A stretch of DNA of 64,000 nt from Cupriavidus pauculus (GCF_002858765.1 NZ_PJRP01000001.1:1-64000), one strand, 5' to 3'; numbered from the stretch's first letter, positions 26,555-37,346 are shown. The notes: generated by a model from the letters alone, not told the origin. Numbers and translations are program-made.

Positions 26555-27106
26555 ATGACAAAGACCCTGCCCACGCTAGGGAAAATCAAAGGGAAAGACC
26601 AAGAGAAAGGCCGGGCGAAGCGGGACAGCCAGCCGGCCGATGCCGTGGCGATTCCGGCACCGGGCCAAGGCAAGCGCGGCGAAAGCGGCTATCTGGCGTA
26701 CCTGCTGCGCCAGGCCAGCGCGGCCAACCGACTGCATATGGAACGCGCGCTGGCCGACCTGGGCGTGACGCTGCCGCAGTTCTTCGTGCTGACGATGCTG
26801 GGCGCTTACCCCGGCATCTCGGGCGCCGATGTGGCGCGGCTGGCACTGCTGACGCCCCAGACGGTCAGCGTCATCATGGGCAACCTGGAAAAGATGGGCG
26901 CGATCGTGCGCCAGCCGCATCCGGTGCATGGGCGCATCCAGACCATCGCGCTGTCCGATGCCGGCCGCGCGCTGCTGGCGCAGTGCAAGGTACGTGCTAC
27001 CGACGTCGACAAACAGTTGCGCGCCGGGCTGACGCCCGATGAAGAAGCCGTGGTGCGGCGCTGGCTGGTAACCCTGGCCGTGCCCGGGGAGGGTCTGGCG
27101 GAATAG
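26555..27106 (+). CDS. MarR-family transcriptional regulator
   Basis: A 183-residue winged-helix regulator with an unusually long Lys/Gly-rich N-terminal extension (about 45 residues) before the MarR domain. Domain landmarks: LPQFFVLTMLGAYPGISGADVARLALLTPQTVSVI (recognition helix), NLEKMGAIVRQPHPVHGRIQTIALSDAGRALL (wing). It is divergent from the ahpD-like/GNAT/azoR unit and overlies the operator at 26516-26553, so it probably represses both. The inducer is unknown. Confidence 0.9.
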   Translation: MTKTLPTLGKIKGKDQEKGRAKRDSQPADAVAIPAPGQGKRGESGYLAYLLRQASAANRLHMERALADLGVTLPQFFVLTMLGAYPGISGADVARLALLTPQTVSVIMGNLEKMGAIVRQPHPVHGRIQTIALSDAGRALLAQCKVRATDVDKQLRAGLTPDEEAVVRRWLVTLAVPGEGLAE

Positions 27107-27144
27107 CCAAACCGGCCGAATAGCCAGCCGGCCAGCGCCCCATG

Positions 27145-27177
27145 AAAAAAGGCCCGTCGGCAAACGCCGCGCGGGCC
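27145..27177 (-). terminator. Terminator of the M20/amidohydrolase unit
   Basis: On the minus strand a GGCCCG / CGGGCC stem with inner CGGC / GCCG pairing runs into TTTTTT (27145-27150). It lies 55 bp after the M20 stop codon and 38 bp after the convergent marR stop. Confidence 0.7.
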
Positions 27178-27232
27178 ATCATCACAACAAGGGGGTACTA
27201 CAGGGTTCGGTGTGGTATCCGATGCCGATCAC

Positions 27233-28501
27233 TCAGCCCATCAGGTCGGACAGCGCCAGGGCCACCACCTTGGTGGCGCGGTTCAGGTCGTTCAGGCGCA
27301 GGTTCTCGTCGGAATTGTGGCCACGGGCTTCCATCAGCGTGCGCGGGCCGGCGCCGTACAGCACCGTCGGGATGCCGCGGCTCGTGTAGTGGCGCGCATC
27401 GGTGTAGAGCGGCACGCCCTGCACCGGGATCTCCACGCCGAACACCGATTCGGCACGCGTCTTCAGCGCGCCGATCAGCTTGTCCACGCCGGGCAGTTCC
27501 GACAGCGGCTCGGCCAGGATGATGCGCTCGACCTTCACTTCGATACCCGGGCGATCCTTGGCGGCCTTCTCCACCACGGCGCGCAGTTCGCCTTCGGCGT
27601 CGAATCCGATCTCTTCCGGAATCATGCGGCGGTCCACGCGGAACGTGACCAGGTCGGGCACCACGTTGGTGTTGATGCCGCCCTTGATCAGGCCGACGTT
27701 CAGCGTGGCGGTGTCGATGCCCGGCACCTTGCTCTTGCGCGTGGCCAGTTCGGCGCGCAGGCCGTAGACCGCGTGCAGGATGTGCGTGGCGGCCTCGATC
27801 GCGTCCACGCCGGTGTGCGGCATGGCGGCGTGGCCCTGCTTGCCCTTCACGGTCACTTCCACGTGCAGGCAGCCGTTGTGTGCCGACGTGATGCCGTACG
27901 AGAAGCCGGCCGAGATCGCGTAGTCGGGCTTGGTCAGGCCTTCGTCGAGCAGGAACTTCGGGCCGATGTCGCCGCCGGTTTCCTCGTCGTACGTGAATTG
28001 CAGTTCCACGGTGCCGTTGATCTTCGCGCCCTGCTTCTCGGCTTCCTGCAGCGCCAGCACGGCGTAGGCATAGGTGGCGAAGTCAGACTTCGACACGGCC
28101 ACGCCGCGGCCGTACATGACCGGGCCGTGTTCGCTGTCGGCGATCTCGCCGCCGTACGGGTCCTTCGTCCAGCCCAGGCCCGGGGGCACCACGTCGCCGT
28201 GCGCGTTCATGGCAATGGTGGGGCCGCCGCTGCCGAACGTCTTGCGCACCAGCAGGTTCGTGGCGCTGATCATGCCGGCCGCCTTGACCAGGTCAGCGGG
28301 CACCTTGTGCGCTTCCACCTTGAAACCCAGCCCTTCCAGCAATGCCTTGGCGCGCTTACCGTGGGCCTCGCAGTCGCCAGACGGGTTGTCGGACGGCACC
28401 TTGACCAGCTCGGCCAGGAACGTTTCCTGCTGCGGACGGTGCTGGTCGATGTACTGCGTCAGCGTGGATTCGATGAGGTTCATGTTGTCTCGTGCGGTCA
28501 T
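27233..28501 (-). CDS. M20-family metallopeptidase (ArgE/DapE/ACY1 type)
   Basis: A 422-residue zinc hydrolase. Metal-binding motifs are IAMNAHGDVVPPG, YGRGVAVSKSDF, LQFTYDEETGGDIGPKFLL (catalytic EE) and a late GHNSDENLRL. The dimerisation domain is around GKQGHAAMPHTGVDAIE. Relatives remove acyl groups from amino acids or cleave dipeptides and carnosine. It follows the allantoate-amidohydrolase-like gene by 36 bp in one leftward unit, so both may degrade N-carbamoyl or N-acyl amino compounds. The start could also be ATG 28481-28483. Confidence 0.88.
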   Translation of the reverse strand: MTARDNMNLIESTLTQYIDQHRPQQETFLAELVKVPSDNPSGDCEAHGKRAKALLEGLGFKVEAHKVPADLVKAAGMISATNLLVRKTFGSGGPTIAMNAHGDVVPPGLGWTKDPYGGEIADSEHGPVMYGRGVAVSKSDFATYAYAVLALQEAEKQGAKINGTVELQFTYDEETGGDIGPKFLLDEGLTKPDYAISAGFSYGITSAHNGCLHVEVTVKGKQGHAAMPHTGVDAIEAATHILHAVYGLRAELATRKSKVPGIDTATLNVGLIKGGINTNVVPDLVTFRVDRRMIPEEIGFDAEGELRAVVEKAAKDRPGIEVKVERIILAEPLSELPGVDKLIGALKTRAESVFGVEIPVQGVPLYTDARHYTSRGIPTVLYGAGPRTLMEARGHNSDENLRLNDLNRATKVVALALSDLMG

Positions 28502-28537
28502 CTTGTATCTCTGGAGTGTTCTGGTGGCCGGGTGGGC

Positions 28538-29794
28538 TTACTGGGGACGGTGGAAGTGTTCGACGAAGTCCGCGAACACGCGCGCCGCGGTCTGGGTGTC
28601 TTCGGCCGTCATGGTCTCGGTGGGATGGTGGCTGATGCCGCCGTTGCCGCAGCGAACGAACAGCATGGCCACATCGGCGATGGCGGCGATGGCCATGGCG
28701 TCATGGCCGGCACCGGAGGGCAGGTGACGCACGGGTACGTCCTGGCGCTCCACGGCGGCCGCCCATTGCGACTGCAGCCACGGCGCGCACGGCACGCTGG
28801 CGGCCTCGTGCGTCTTGCGGATCTGCGCACGCACGTTGCGGCGCGCGCAAACACGTTCGATCTCGGCCAGCACGTCGTTGACGGCGGCTTCGCGTTCGGC
28901 ATCGATGCCGGCGCGGATGTCGATGGAAAACGTCGCGCGCCCCGGCACCACGTTGGTGGCGCCGTTCGGCACGTTGAACTGGCCCACCGTGCCCACCAGG
29001 CCCGGCTTGCCGCCGCAGCGCTTCTCGATGAACAGGCCGATCTCCGCACCGGCCATGGCGGCGTCGCGGCGCATGTCCATCGGCACCGTGCCGGCGTGGC
29101 CCGCCAGGCCTTCGAGTTCGACGATGAAGCGCGTGGCGCCCGAGATCGCGGTAACAACGCCCACGGGCAGGCCTTCGTTCAGCAGCACGGGGCCCTGTTC
29201 GATATGCACCTCGATGAAGGCCAGCACCTGGCTGCGGTCATGTTTGGCGGCGGGCAGCTGGTCGGCGTCGAAGCCGGCGGCGCGCATGACTTCACGCATG
29301 GTCTTGCCGGAGTCGTCCACGTTGTCGAGCACGTTGGTATCGAACGTGCCGGCAATGGCGCGGCTGCCCAGCAGCGTGGCCTTGAAGCGCACGCCCTCTT
29401 CCTCGGCAAACCCCACCACTTCCAGCGCAAACGGAAAGCGCTTGCCCTGGCGGTTCCACTCGGCCACGCAGGCAACCGGCAGGATCACGCCCAAGTTCCC
29501 GTCGAAGCGGCCGGCGTCGCGCACGGTGTCGAAGTGCGAGCCGGTCAGCAGTGCGGGGGCATTGGGTTCGGTGCCTTCGTAGCGGCCGATCACGTTGCCG
29601 GCGGCGTCGCGGCGCACGGTCATGCCGGCCGCTTGCATCCATTCGGTCAGCTGCGCGGCCGCGCCGTGGTGAGCGTCGGTCAGGTAGGTGCGGGTGAGCA
29701 GCCCGGGCTGTTCGGTATGAACGGCCAGGCTGTCGGCCCAGGCCATGATGCGGGTGCCGGTGTCAGCGGACAACGGCGTAGGGGTTGCTGCCAT
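28538..29794 (-). CDS. M20/hydantoinase-carbamoylase family amidohydrolase (allantoate amidohydrolase-like)
   Basis: A 418-residue zinc amidase. Motifs: TGSHFDTVRDAGRFDGNLGVI, VGFAEEEGVRFKATLLGSRAI, AFIEVHIEQGPVL, GLAGHAGTVPMDMRRDA and HLPSGAGHDAMAIA, all typical of AllC, beta-ureidopropionase and L-N-carbamoylase enzymes that hydrolyse a C-N amide and release ammonia. The exact substrate is not decidable; no allantoinase or hydantoinase gene is adjacent. It is the first gene of a leftward unit with the M20 peptidase and faces dctA. Confidence 0.88.
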   Translation of the reverse strand: MAATPTPLSADTGTRIMAWADSLAVHTEQPGLLTRTYLTDAHHGAAAQLTEWMQAAGMTVRRDAAGNVIGRYEGTEPNAPALLTGSHFDTVRDAGRFDGNLGVILPVACVAEWNRQGKRFPFALEVVGFAEEEGVRFKATLLGSRAIAGTFDTNVLDNVDDSGKTMREVMRAAGFDADQLPAAKHDRSQVLAFIEVHIEQGPVLLNEGLPVGVVTAISGATRFIVELEGLAGHAGTVPMDMRRDAAMAGAEIGLFIEKRCGGKPGLVGTVGQFNVPNGATNVVPGRATFSIDIRAGIDAEREAAVNDVLAEIERVCARRNVRAQIRKTHEAASVPCAPWLQSQWAAAVERQDVPVRHLPSGAGHDAMAIAAIADVAMLFVRCGNGGISHHPTETMTAEDTQTAARVFADFVEHFHRPQ

Positions 29795-30201
29795 GTGCGT
29801 GTCTCTCCTGCTGCTAGTGCCTGAGCCCGGTTCAAGGGATGCCTGGCAAACCTGCCAGTCCGGGCGGGCGCCCGGGCCGTGCTCTCTATTCTGTGCGATT
29901 CATGTTAGCACAGTGAATTCAAAAATTGCATACAAAAATGATATGCACTATATTGGCCTGCACGCACCGACAATCCGCCGCGGACAATCCGGTCCGGACA
30001 AGTGGATTGCGTGGATTCCGCCTCAACAGGGGGGCTTTCCGCGTGGGGCAAGGCGGGCGGGCAGGTTTGCCGCTGGTCTTTCCGGAAGGTGCATCCAGCC
30101 CGACGTCGGCAGGCATGTGACGGCGGGCCCCCCTGAACCAGATCAGGGCCGGCCGATGGCGAACCGATGCGCCACGGACCAGGTCCGGCACGGAGACAAC
30201 A
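29795..30201. promoter_or_regulatory. 407-bp divergent promoter region with GntR-like site
   Basis: This gap between the amidohydrolase unit and dctA holds an AT-rich core (29905-29960). Within it, TGCATA-N9-TATGCA (29927-29947) is an inverted repeat of the kind bound by GntR/FadR regulators, and a GntR gene lies just downstream of dctA. I see no credible gene in the gap; short frames there are GC-skew artefacts. Confidence 0.5.
29927..29947. promoter_or_regulatory. Inverted repeat TGCATA-N9-TATGCA
   Basis: A 6-bp perfect inverted repeat with a 9-bp AT-rich spacer, 132 bp upstream of the leftward amidohydrolase start and 254 bp upstream of dctA. It is the only clear operator candidate in the region. 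Confidence 0.5.
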
Positions 30202-31602
<1,401 letters not shown>

Positions 31603-31652
31603 AATCGCGCCATCCCAGTCAACGCGCAGGTCCGGCAAGAGACGCGCACACC

Positions 31653-32345
31653 ATGCCCGAGCACATCGATCCAGACATGACCGCCGAGGCGATTGCCGAC
31701 GATATCGTCGCCGCCATCGTCTCGCACCGGCTGCCGCCCGGCACCAAGCTGCGAGAGGAAGCCCTGGCCAGCGTCTACCGCGTCAGCCGCACCAAGGTGC
31801 GCGCGGCGCTGCTGATGCTGTCCAAGGACAAGGTCATCCAGATCGTGCCGGACAAGGGCGCGTTCGTGGCCAAGCCCAGTGCCGAAGAGGCGCGCGAGGT
31901 CTTTGCCGTGCGCCGCATCCTGGAAGCCGCCCTGGCCCGTGAGTTCGTCACCAGGGCGACGCCGGCCGACTACAAGCGCATCGAAAAGCATCTGGTGGCC
32001 GAGCGCAAGTCGCTGGCGGGCAACGACGCGCAGACGCGCACGCGCTTGCTGGGCGATTTCCACATCGTGCTGGCGGAGGTGGCGGGCAACAACGTACTGA
32101 CCGAAATCATGCGCGAGCTGTCGATGCGCAGCGCGGTCATCACCATGCTGTACCAGAGCCGGCGCGATGCCACGTGCTCGTCCGACGAGCACCGGGCGTT
32201 CATCGAGGCCGCCAAGGCAGGCGACACCGACCGGGCCGTGGCGCTGATGGTGGAGCACCTGAATCACGTCGAAAGCGCGCTGCACTTCGAGGAAGTACCG
32301 GCCGCCGCACGCGGCAAGGATCTGGTCACCGCGTTGCTGGCCTGA
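31653..32345 (+). CDS. GntR-family regulator with FCD domain
   Basis: A 230-residue regulator. The N-terminal winged helix reads HRLPPGTKLREEALASVYRVSRTKVRAALLMLSKDKVIQIVPDKGAFV, and the C-terminal FCD ligand-binding domain includes VFAVRRILEAALARE, DFHIVLAEVAGN and SDEHRAFIEAAKAGD, with the Asp/His metal-site residues. FCD regulators sense organic acids. It lies downstream of dctA and near an amidohydrolase unit; the candidate operator is at 29927-29947. Confidence 0.9.
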   Translation: MPEHIDPDMTAEAIADDIVAAIVSHRLPPGTKLREEALASVYRVSRTKVRAALLMLSKDKVIQIVPDKGAFVAKPSAEEAREVFAVRRILEAALAREFVTRATPADYKRIEKHLVAERKSLAGNDAQTRTRLLGDFHIVLAEVAGNNVLTEIMRELSMRSAVITMLYQSRRDATCSSDEHRAFIEAAKAGDTDRAVALMVEHLNHVESALHFEEVPAAARGKDLVTALLA

Positions 32346-32477
32346 GACACGCCGGCACAGTGCAGCAGGGTTGATCGCCATCAAGGACGAGGAAGGGGTG
32401 GGAGGCGCATCATTCCTCTCGCCATGAAGTTGCGGGGGCGCACTTCATGGCTCTCCCCGTCCTTCGCAAGAAGGGCT

Positions 32478-32513
32478 GCCCGCAGACCGCAATGGCTGCG
32501 GGCTTTTTCTTTT
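32478..32513 (+). terminator. Terminator after gntR
   Basis: An 8-bp stem GCCCGCAG / CTGCGGGC with a 10-nt loop is followed by TTTTTCTTTT. It lies 132 bp after the regulator stop, so dctA and gntR may form one transcript ending here. Confidence 0.85.
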
Positions 32514-32598
32514 GGGGCGCCCTTTCTGGTGCCCCTCTGGCTTCCGGCTTCTTCTCGCCTTCCCCAGCTTTCTTCCCTTCCTGCCTGCCCCTCTGCCT

Positions 32599-33546
32599 TC
32601 AGGCCGACTGCCGCTGCGCGGCGTCGGTCCAGCTGCTGCCGCGCTCCGTCCAGTACCCCGGCTTGGCAAAGGCCTGCTTCAGGTGTTCGATGAAGAAGCG
32701 GATCTTGGCCGGCACCGGCCGCTGCTGTGGGTACACGGCCAGGATGTCGTAGTCGGGCAGCGCGAACTCATCAAGCACGGTGATGAGTTCGCCGCTTTCC
32801 AGCTGCGGCAGGATCTCCCAAGTCGAGCGCCATCCCAGCCCCAGGCTTTCGCCCGTCCAGCGGTGCAGCAGTTCGCCGTCGTTGCAGTCGAGATTGCCGT
32901 GCACGCGCACGGTCACGGTCTTGCCGTTCTGCTGGAAGTACCAGCCACGCTGCTGGCCGCCCTGCAGGTTGAACGCCAGGCAGTTGTGCTTTTCCAGGTC
33001 TTCCAGCGTATGTGGCACGCCATGCTTGGCGAAGTAGGCAGGGGTGCCGCACACCACGCGCTTGTTGGTGGCCAGCTTGATTGCCACGAAATTCGGGTCG
33101 ATGGCGCCGCCGATGCGGATGCCCAGGTCATAGCCCTCGCGCACCAGGTCCACCACGCGGTCGGTCAGGTTGAACGAAATCTGGACTTCAGGATTCGCCG
33201 CCAGGAACACCGGCGCGTGCGGCGCCACGTGCTTGCGGCCAAAAGCGGCCGGCGCCGAAACGATCAGGTGCCCGGTGGCCTTGTGCTTGCCTTCGGCGAT
33301 CAGCATCTCGGCGCGATCCAGGTCTGACAGCGCCTTCTTGCACTGCTCCATGAACGCCGCGCCCTGCTCCGTCACCACAATGCGCCGGGTCGACCGATGC
33401 AGCAGCTTCACGCCGATGCGCGCTTCCAGCGCGTTGATGCGCCGGCCGATCATGACCGGCGTCACGTTCTGCGTCAGCGCCGCGGCGGCCATGCTGCCGT
33501 GTTCCACCACGGCGATGAATGCTTCGATTTGTTTGAGTTTGTCCAT
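32599..33546 (-). CDS. LysR-family transcriptional regulator
   Basis: A 315-residue LysR regulator started at ATG 33544-33546 (MDKLKQIEAF). The N-terminal helix-turn-helix is AFIAVVEHGSMAAAALTQNVTPVMIGRRINALEARIGVKLLHRSTRR, and a type-2 periplasmic-binding effector domain follows with GHLIVSAPAAFG and YDLGIRIGG. A 29-residue upstream extension is rejected. The target is not clear; the next leftward gene is across a terminator and the neighbouring upstream gene is an unrelated membrane protein. Confidence 0.9.
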   Translation of the reverse strand: MDKLKQIEAFIAVVEHGSMAAAALTQNVTPVMIGRRINALEARIGVKLLHRSTRRIVVTEQGAAFMEQCKKALSDLDRAEMLIAEGKHKATGHLIVSAPAAFGRKHVAPHAPVFLAANPEVQISFNLTDRVVDLVREGYDLGIRIGGAIDPNFVAIKLATNKRVVCGTPAYFAKHGVPHTLEDLEKHNCLAFNLQGGQQRGWYFQQNGKTVTVRVHGNLDCNDGELLHRWTGESLGLGWRSTWEILPQLESGELITVLDEFALPDYDILAVYPQQRPVPAKIRFFIEHLKQAFAKPGYWTERGSSWTDAAQRQSA

Positions 33547-33678
33547 AACGCCATTTGTCTCCTGCCGCCACATTGTGAGGCATTGACGCCATGGTGCGCA
33601 TCCCCGCAGGACGATGCTGTGCATCCGCCCCACGCTATGGATGGGCGCTGCAGACGGCCCGGGACGGGGCCGTCGGGC

Positions 33679-34347
33679 CTACCGGCCAAGCTTCTCGTTG
33701 ATTTCCGCGGCCTCGCCGAGCACATGGGCCAGGCGCCGCAGCGGCGCGCTGCATTGCAGTTGCGCGAACAGCGCCAGCGCGCCGCCGCCGACCAGCACCG
33801 CGCCGTAGAGCGCCACCAGCGACGGGCCATGGCCCGGGGCCATCACCGCCAGGCCGTCGGCCAGCACGACGGCCGCCGGCGCCAGCGCCAGGATCAGCGC
33901 CAGCGTGCGTGCGCCCCCTTCCCACAGCCGCGCCTGAAGCAGGATGCGGCGTTGCCGCGCACGCAATTGCAGCACCGGAATACGGCCCAGGCGCAGCAGC
34001 AATACGTTCTCGACTTCGCTCTGAGCGTCGACACGACGGGTCAGCCAGCGCAACGGATGACGCAGTGCATCACGGCGGGCCAGCAGGCGCGACAGCCAGG
34101 CGCCCGCGTAGAACACGCCGCTGACAGCCAGCAGCACATGAAACGCCTGCGGCAGCCAGGCCGGCGGCGCCTGCACCAACACCTGATGCCACCAGACCAG
34201 CCCCCCACCCGCCACCAGCGTCGGCACCAGCGCCAGCACGAACCCGGCCCACAGCACCATGGCCAGCCGGCCGTCCGGGGATTTTTCGGCCGGCGCCGTC
34301 TGCAACGCTTCCATCAGTTCATAGGTGCTCGGCAGCCGTGTGTACAT
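33679..34347 (-). CDS. Unrecognised multi-helix membrane protein
   Basis: About 222 residues from ATG 34345-34347; a GTG at 34494 would add 49 residues and cannot be excluded. Four hydrophobic segments are visible: LAMVLWAGFVLALVPTLVAGG, AFHVLLAVSGVFYAGAWL, ALILALAPAAVVLADGLAVM and LYGAVLVGGGALALFAQL. The loop between the second and third is Arg-rich (RVDAQSEVENVLLLRLGRIPVLQLRARQRR). The end is AHVLGEAAEINEKLGR. I know no family for it; it is divergent from gcl. Confidence 0.6.
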   Translation of the reverse strand: MYTRLPSTYELMEALQTAPAEKSPDGRLAMVLWAGFVLALVPTLVAGGGLVWWHQVLVQAPPAWLPQAFHVLLAVSGVFYAGAWLSRLLARRDALRHPLRWLTRRVDAQSEVENVLLLRLGRIPVLQLRARQRRILLQARLWEGGARTLALILALAPAAVVLADGLAVMAPGHGPSLVALYGAVLVGGGALALFAQLQCSAPLRRLAHVLGEAAEINEKLGR

Positions 34348-34553
34348 GGCGGGGCAAGGCAATTCCAAACCCCCTATTTTGACCCGGGCCCCCTTGCCGC
34401 CGATAGGGGAAAACCGTAGCAAATCGCCCCAACCCCACGTATCGGGGGAGTGCCGTCCCGTCCCTTCCGGAGGTATCTCAAAGTTCACATTCACAGGATG
34501 GTTGCTGCGGCATTCCTTACGTCAGGTATCGAATCAACTGATCGCCCTTCTGT

Positions 34554-34562
34554 TTATCCACA
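34554..34562 (+). promoter_or_regulatory. Perfect DnaA box (TTATCCACA) upstream of gcl
   Basis: An exact high-affinity DnaA box lies 72 bp upstream of the gcl start codon. It is one of three exact matches noted in this window, all intergenic. Confidence 0.35.
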
Positions 34563-34634
34563 ACCCGCTGCGGGCATAAAGTCAACGCCAGAACGAAATC
34601 CCACTCATTGTTTTCAAGCGTACTGGAGAGAGAC

Positions 34635-36419
34635 ATGCCGAAGATGAGAGCAGTCGACGCGGCCATTGCCGTGATGGAGAAGGAAGGCATCACCACCGCG
34701 TTCGGCGTGCCCGGCGCCGCCATCAACCCGTTCTACTCGGCCATGCGCAAGGCCGGTTCGATCCGCCACCTGCTGGCGCGCCACGTGGAAGGCGCCTCGC
34801 ACATGGCCGAGGGCTACACCCGCGCCGAACCCGGCAACATCGGCGTCTGCGTCGGTACGTCGGGCCCGGCCGGCACCGACATGATCACGGGCCTGTACTC
34901 GGCCTGGGCTGACTCGATTCCCATCCTCTGCATCACGGGCCAGGCACCGCGCGCCCGCCTGTACAAGGAGGATTTCCAGGCCGTCGATATCGAATCGATC
35001 GCCAAGCCCGTGACCAAGTGGGCCGTTACCGTGCGCGAACCGGCGCTGGTGCCGCAGGTGTTCCAGCAGGCGTTCCACCTGATGCGCTCGGGTCGCCCGG
35101 GTCCGGTGCTGATCGACCTGCCGTTCGACGTGCAGGTGGCCGAGATCGAATTCGATCCGGAAACGTACGAGCCGCTGCAGCCGTACAAGCCGGCCGCCTC
35201 GCGCGCCCAGATCGAGAAGGCCATCAGCATGCTGAACCAGGCCGAGCGTCCGCTGATCGTTTGCGGCGGCGGTGTGATCAACGCCAACGCCGACGCGCTG
35301 CTGGTCGAGTTTGCCGAACTGGTCAACGTGCCGGTCGTGCCGACCCTGATGGGCTGGGGCGTGCTGGCCGACGACCACCCGCTGCAGGCCGGCATGGTGG
35401 GCCTGCAGACGTCGCACCGCTACGGCAACGCCACGCTACTGGCATCGGACTTCGTGATGGGCATCGGCAACCGCTGGGCCAACCGACACACGGGCAGCAT
35501 CGATGTCTACACCCGCGGCCGCAAGTTCGTGCACGTCGACATCGAGCCCACCCAAATCGGCCGTGTGTTCGGCCCGGACCTCGGCATCGTGTCCGACGCC
35601 AAGGCCGCGCTGGAACTGTTCGTGGAAGTGGCCCGCGAAATGAAGATGGCCGGCCGCCTGCCGTGCCGCAAGGCCTGGGTGGCCGACGTGCAGAAGCGCC
35701 GCCGCACCATGAAGCGCAAGAGCGATTTCGACAACGTGCCGGTCAAGCCGCAGCGCGTGTACCGCGAGATGAACCAGTACTTCCCGCGCGACGTGCGCTA
35801 CGTGTCGACGATCGGCCTGTCGCAGATCGCCGCCGCGCAGTTCCTGTCGGTGAACCAGCCGCGCCACTGGATCAACTGCGGCCAGGCCGGCCCGCTGGGC
35901 TGGACCATTCCGGCCGCCATCGGCGTGAAGACCGCGTCGCCGAACTCCGACATCGTGGCCATCTCCGGTGACTACGATTTCCAGTTCATGATCGAGGAAC
36001 TGGCAGTGGCCGCGCAGTTCAAGGTGCCGTACATCCACGTGGTGGTGAACAACTCGTACCTGGGCCTGATCCGTCAGGCGCAGCGCAACTTCGAGATGGA
36101 CTACTGCGTGCAGCTGGCCTTCGACAACATCAACGCGCCCGAACTGGAAGGCTACGGCGTGGACCACGTGAAGGTCGTGGAGGGTCTGGGCTGCAAGGCG
36201 ATCCGCGTGTTCAAGCCCGAGGACATCGCTCCGGCCTTTGCCGAGGCGCGCGACCTGATGGCCGAGTTCTCGGTGCCGGTCGTCGTGGAGGTGATCCTGG
36301 AGCGCGTGACCAACATCGCGATGGGCACCGAGATCGACAACATCAACGAGTTCGAGCCGATCGAAGACCTGGAAGACGCCGAGGAAGCGATCCTGGCCGA
36401 AGAGACCACCACCGCGTAA
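34635..36419 (+). CDS. gcl: Glyoxylate carboligase
   Basis: A 594-residue thiamine-diphosphate enzyme that condenses two glyoxylate molecules to tartronate semialdehyde and CO2. Start ATG 34635 follows TGGAGAG. The N-terminal domain has [14 protein letters not shown], and residue 51 in [13 protein letters not shown] is valine in place of the usual catalytic Glu, the known hallmark of Gcl. The C-terminal ThDP-binding motif is [19 protein letters not shown] with [10 protein letters not shown]. It opens the glyoxylate-to-pyruvate cluster; a GC-rich hairpin lies before hyi. Confidence 0.97.
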   Translation: MPKMRAVDAAIAVMEKEGITTAFGVPGAAINPFYSAMRKAGSIRHLLARHVEGASHMAEGYTRAEPGNIGVCVGTSGPAGTDMITGLYSAWADSIPILCITGQAPRARLYKEDFQAVDIESIAKPVTKWAVTVREPALVPQVFQQAFHLMRSGRPGPVLIDLPFDVQVAEIEFDPETYEPLQPYKPAASRAQIEKAISMLNQAERPLIVCGGGVINANADALLVEFAELVNVPVVPTLMGWGVLADDHPLQAGMVGLQTSHRYGNATLLASDFVMGIGNRWANRHTGSIDVYTRGRKFVHVDIEPTQIGRVFGPDLGIVSDAKAALELFVEVAREMKMAGRLPCRKAWVADVQKRRRTMKRKSDFDNVPVKPQRVYREMNQYFPRDVRYVSTIGLSQIAAAQFLSVNQPRHWINCGQAGPLGWTIPAAIGVKTASPNSDIVAISGDYDFQFMIEELAVAAQFKVPYIHVVVNNSYLGLIRQAQRNFEMDYCVQLAFDNINAPELEGYGVDHVKVVEGLGCKAIRVFKPEDIAPAFAEARDLMAEFSVPVVVEVILERVTNIAMGTEIDNINEFEPIEDLEDAEEAILAEETTTA

Positions 36420-36466
36420 GTCTCGCCCCGCACCAGCGGCACCAGCAGTACCCCGCAGTACGCCCC

Positions 36467-36505
36467 CCCGCCCCGCTCCACCGGGGCGGGCGGGGCCACC
36501 GTTTT
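36467..36505 (+). terminator. GC-rich hairpin between gcl and hyi
   Basis: A 9-bp stem CCCGCCCCG / CGGGGCGGG is followed at a distance by TTTTT. Because the T tract is 10 bp away it may act as a partial terminator or mRNA-stabilising hairpin that gives gcl more mRNA than hyi. Confidence 0.5.
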
Positions 36506-36530
36506 TCCCAACACCGAGAGAGACATCACA

Positions 36531-37313
36531 ATGCCAAAGCTCGCAGCCAACCTGACGATGCTGTTCAACGAAGTGGGCTTCCTGGATCGCTTCGAGGCCG
36601 CCGCCCGTGCCGGGTTCCGTGGCGTGGAGTTCCTGTTTCCGTACGCGTTCCACGCTGACCAGATCGCCGACCGCCTGAGCCGCTTCCAGCTGGACCTGGT
36701 GCTGCACAACCTGCCCGCCGGCAAGTGGGATGCCGGCGAGCGCGGCATTGCCTGCCACCCCGACCGCGTGAGCGAGTTCCAGGACGGCGTGGGCGAAGCC
36801 ATCAAGTACGCCAAGGTGCTGGGCGTGCGCCAGCTGAACTGCCTGGTGGGCATCCTGCCGCAGAACGTCAAGCGCGAGCAGGCCAACGAGACACTGGTCG
36901 AGAACCTGCGCTTCGCCGCCAACGCGCTGGCGAAGGAACAGATCGACCTGCTGGTCGAGCCGATCAACACGTTCGATATTCCCGGCTTCTTCCTGTCGCG
37001 CACGCAGCAGGCCGTGGACCTGATCGGCCAGGTCAACGCGCCCAATCTCTACGTGCAGTACGACATCTATCACATGCAGCGCATGGAGGGCGAGATCGCC
37101 AACACGATCCGCGCCAACCTGCCGAAGATCCGCCACGTGCAGCTGGCCGACAACCCGGGCCGCAACGAACCGGGCACCGGCGAGCTCAACTACCCGTACC
37201 TGTTCCGCTTCCTCGACGAGATCGGCTACCAGGGCTGGATTGGCTGCGAGTACAAGCCGAAGACGACCACCGAAGCCGGCCTGAGCTGGCGCGCCGCTCA
37301 CGGCGTTCAATAA
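36531..37313 (+). CDS. hyi: Hydroxypyruvate isomerase
   Basis: A 260-residue TIM-barrel enzyme that interconverts tartronate semialdehyde and hydroxypyruvate. Motifs: NLTMLFNEVGFLDRFEAAARAGF, LLVEPINTFDIPGFFLS (catalytic Glu), YDIYHMQRMEG (metal Asp/His) and GWIGCEYKPK (second catalytic Glu). The length is that of E. coli Hyi (258). It follows gcl by 111 bp and precedes glxR by 33 bp. Confidence 0.95.
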   Translation: MPKLAANLTMLFNEVGFLDRFEAAARAGFRGVEFLFPYAFHADQIADRLSRFQLDLVLHNLPAGKWDAGERGIACHPDRVSEFQDGVGEAIKYAKVLGVRQLNCLVGILPQNVKREQANETLVENLRFAANALAKEQIDLLVEPINTFDIPGFFLSRTQQAVDLIGQVNAPNLYVQYDIYHMQRMEGEIANTIRANLPKIRHVQLADNPGRNEPGTGELNYPYLFRFLDEIGYQGWIGCEYKPKTTTEAGLSWRAAHGVQ

Positions 37314-37346
37314 GACACCTCGATTTCAACTTCTGGAGACATCAAC

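Noticed and set aside
27212-29824. Open frame of 870 codons on the plus strand
   Set aside because: It is the antisense shadow of the M20 and allantoate-amidohydrolase genes, rich in His, Gly and Arg, with no domain character. High GC in third codon positions keeps such frames open.
36467-36505. Riboswitch before hyi
   Set aside because: The structure is a single GC-rich hairpin without any conserved aptamer pattern that I can recognise.
35436-37310. Open frame of 624 codons on the minus strand
   Set aside because: It is antisense to gcl and hyi, whose products are unmistakable; the frame reads as a His/Val/Asp-rich shadow.
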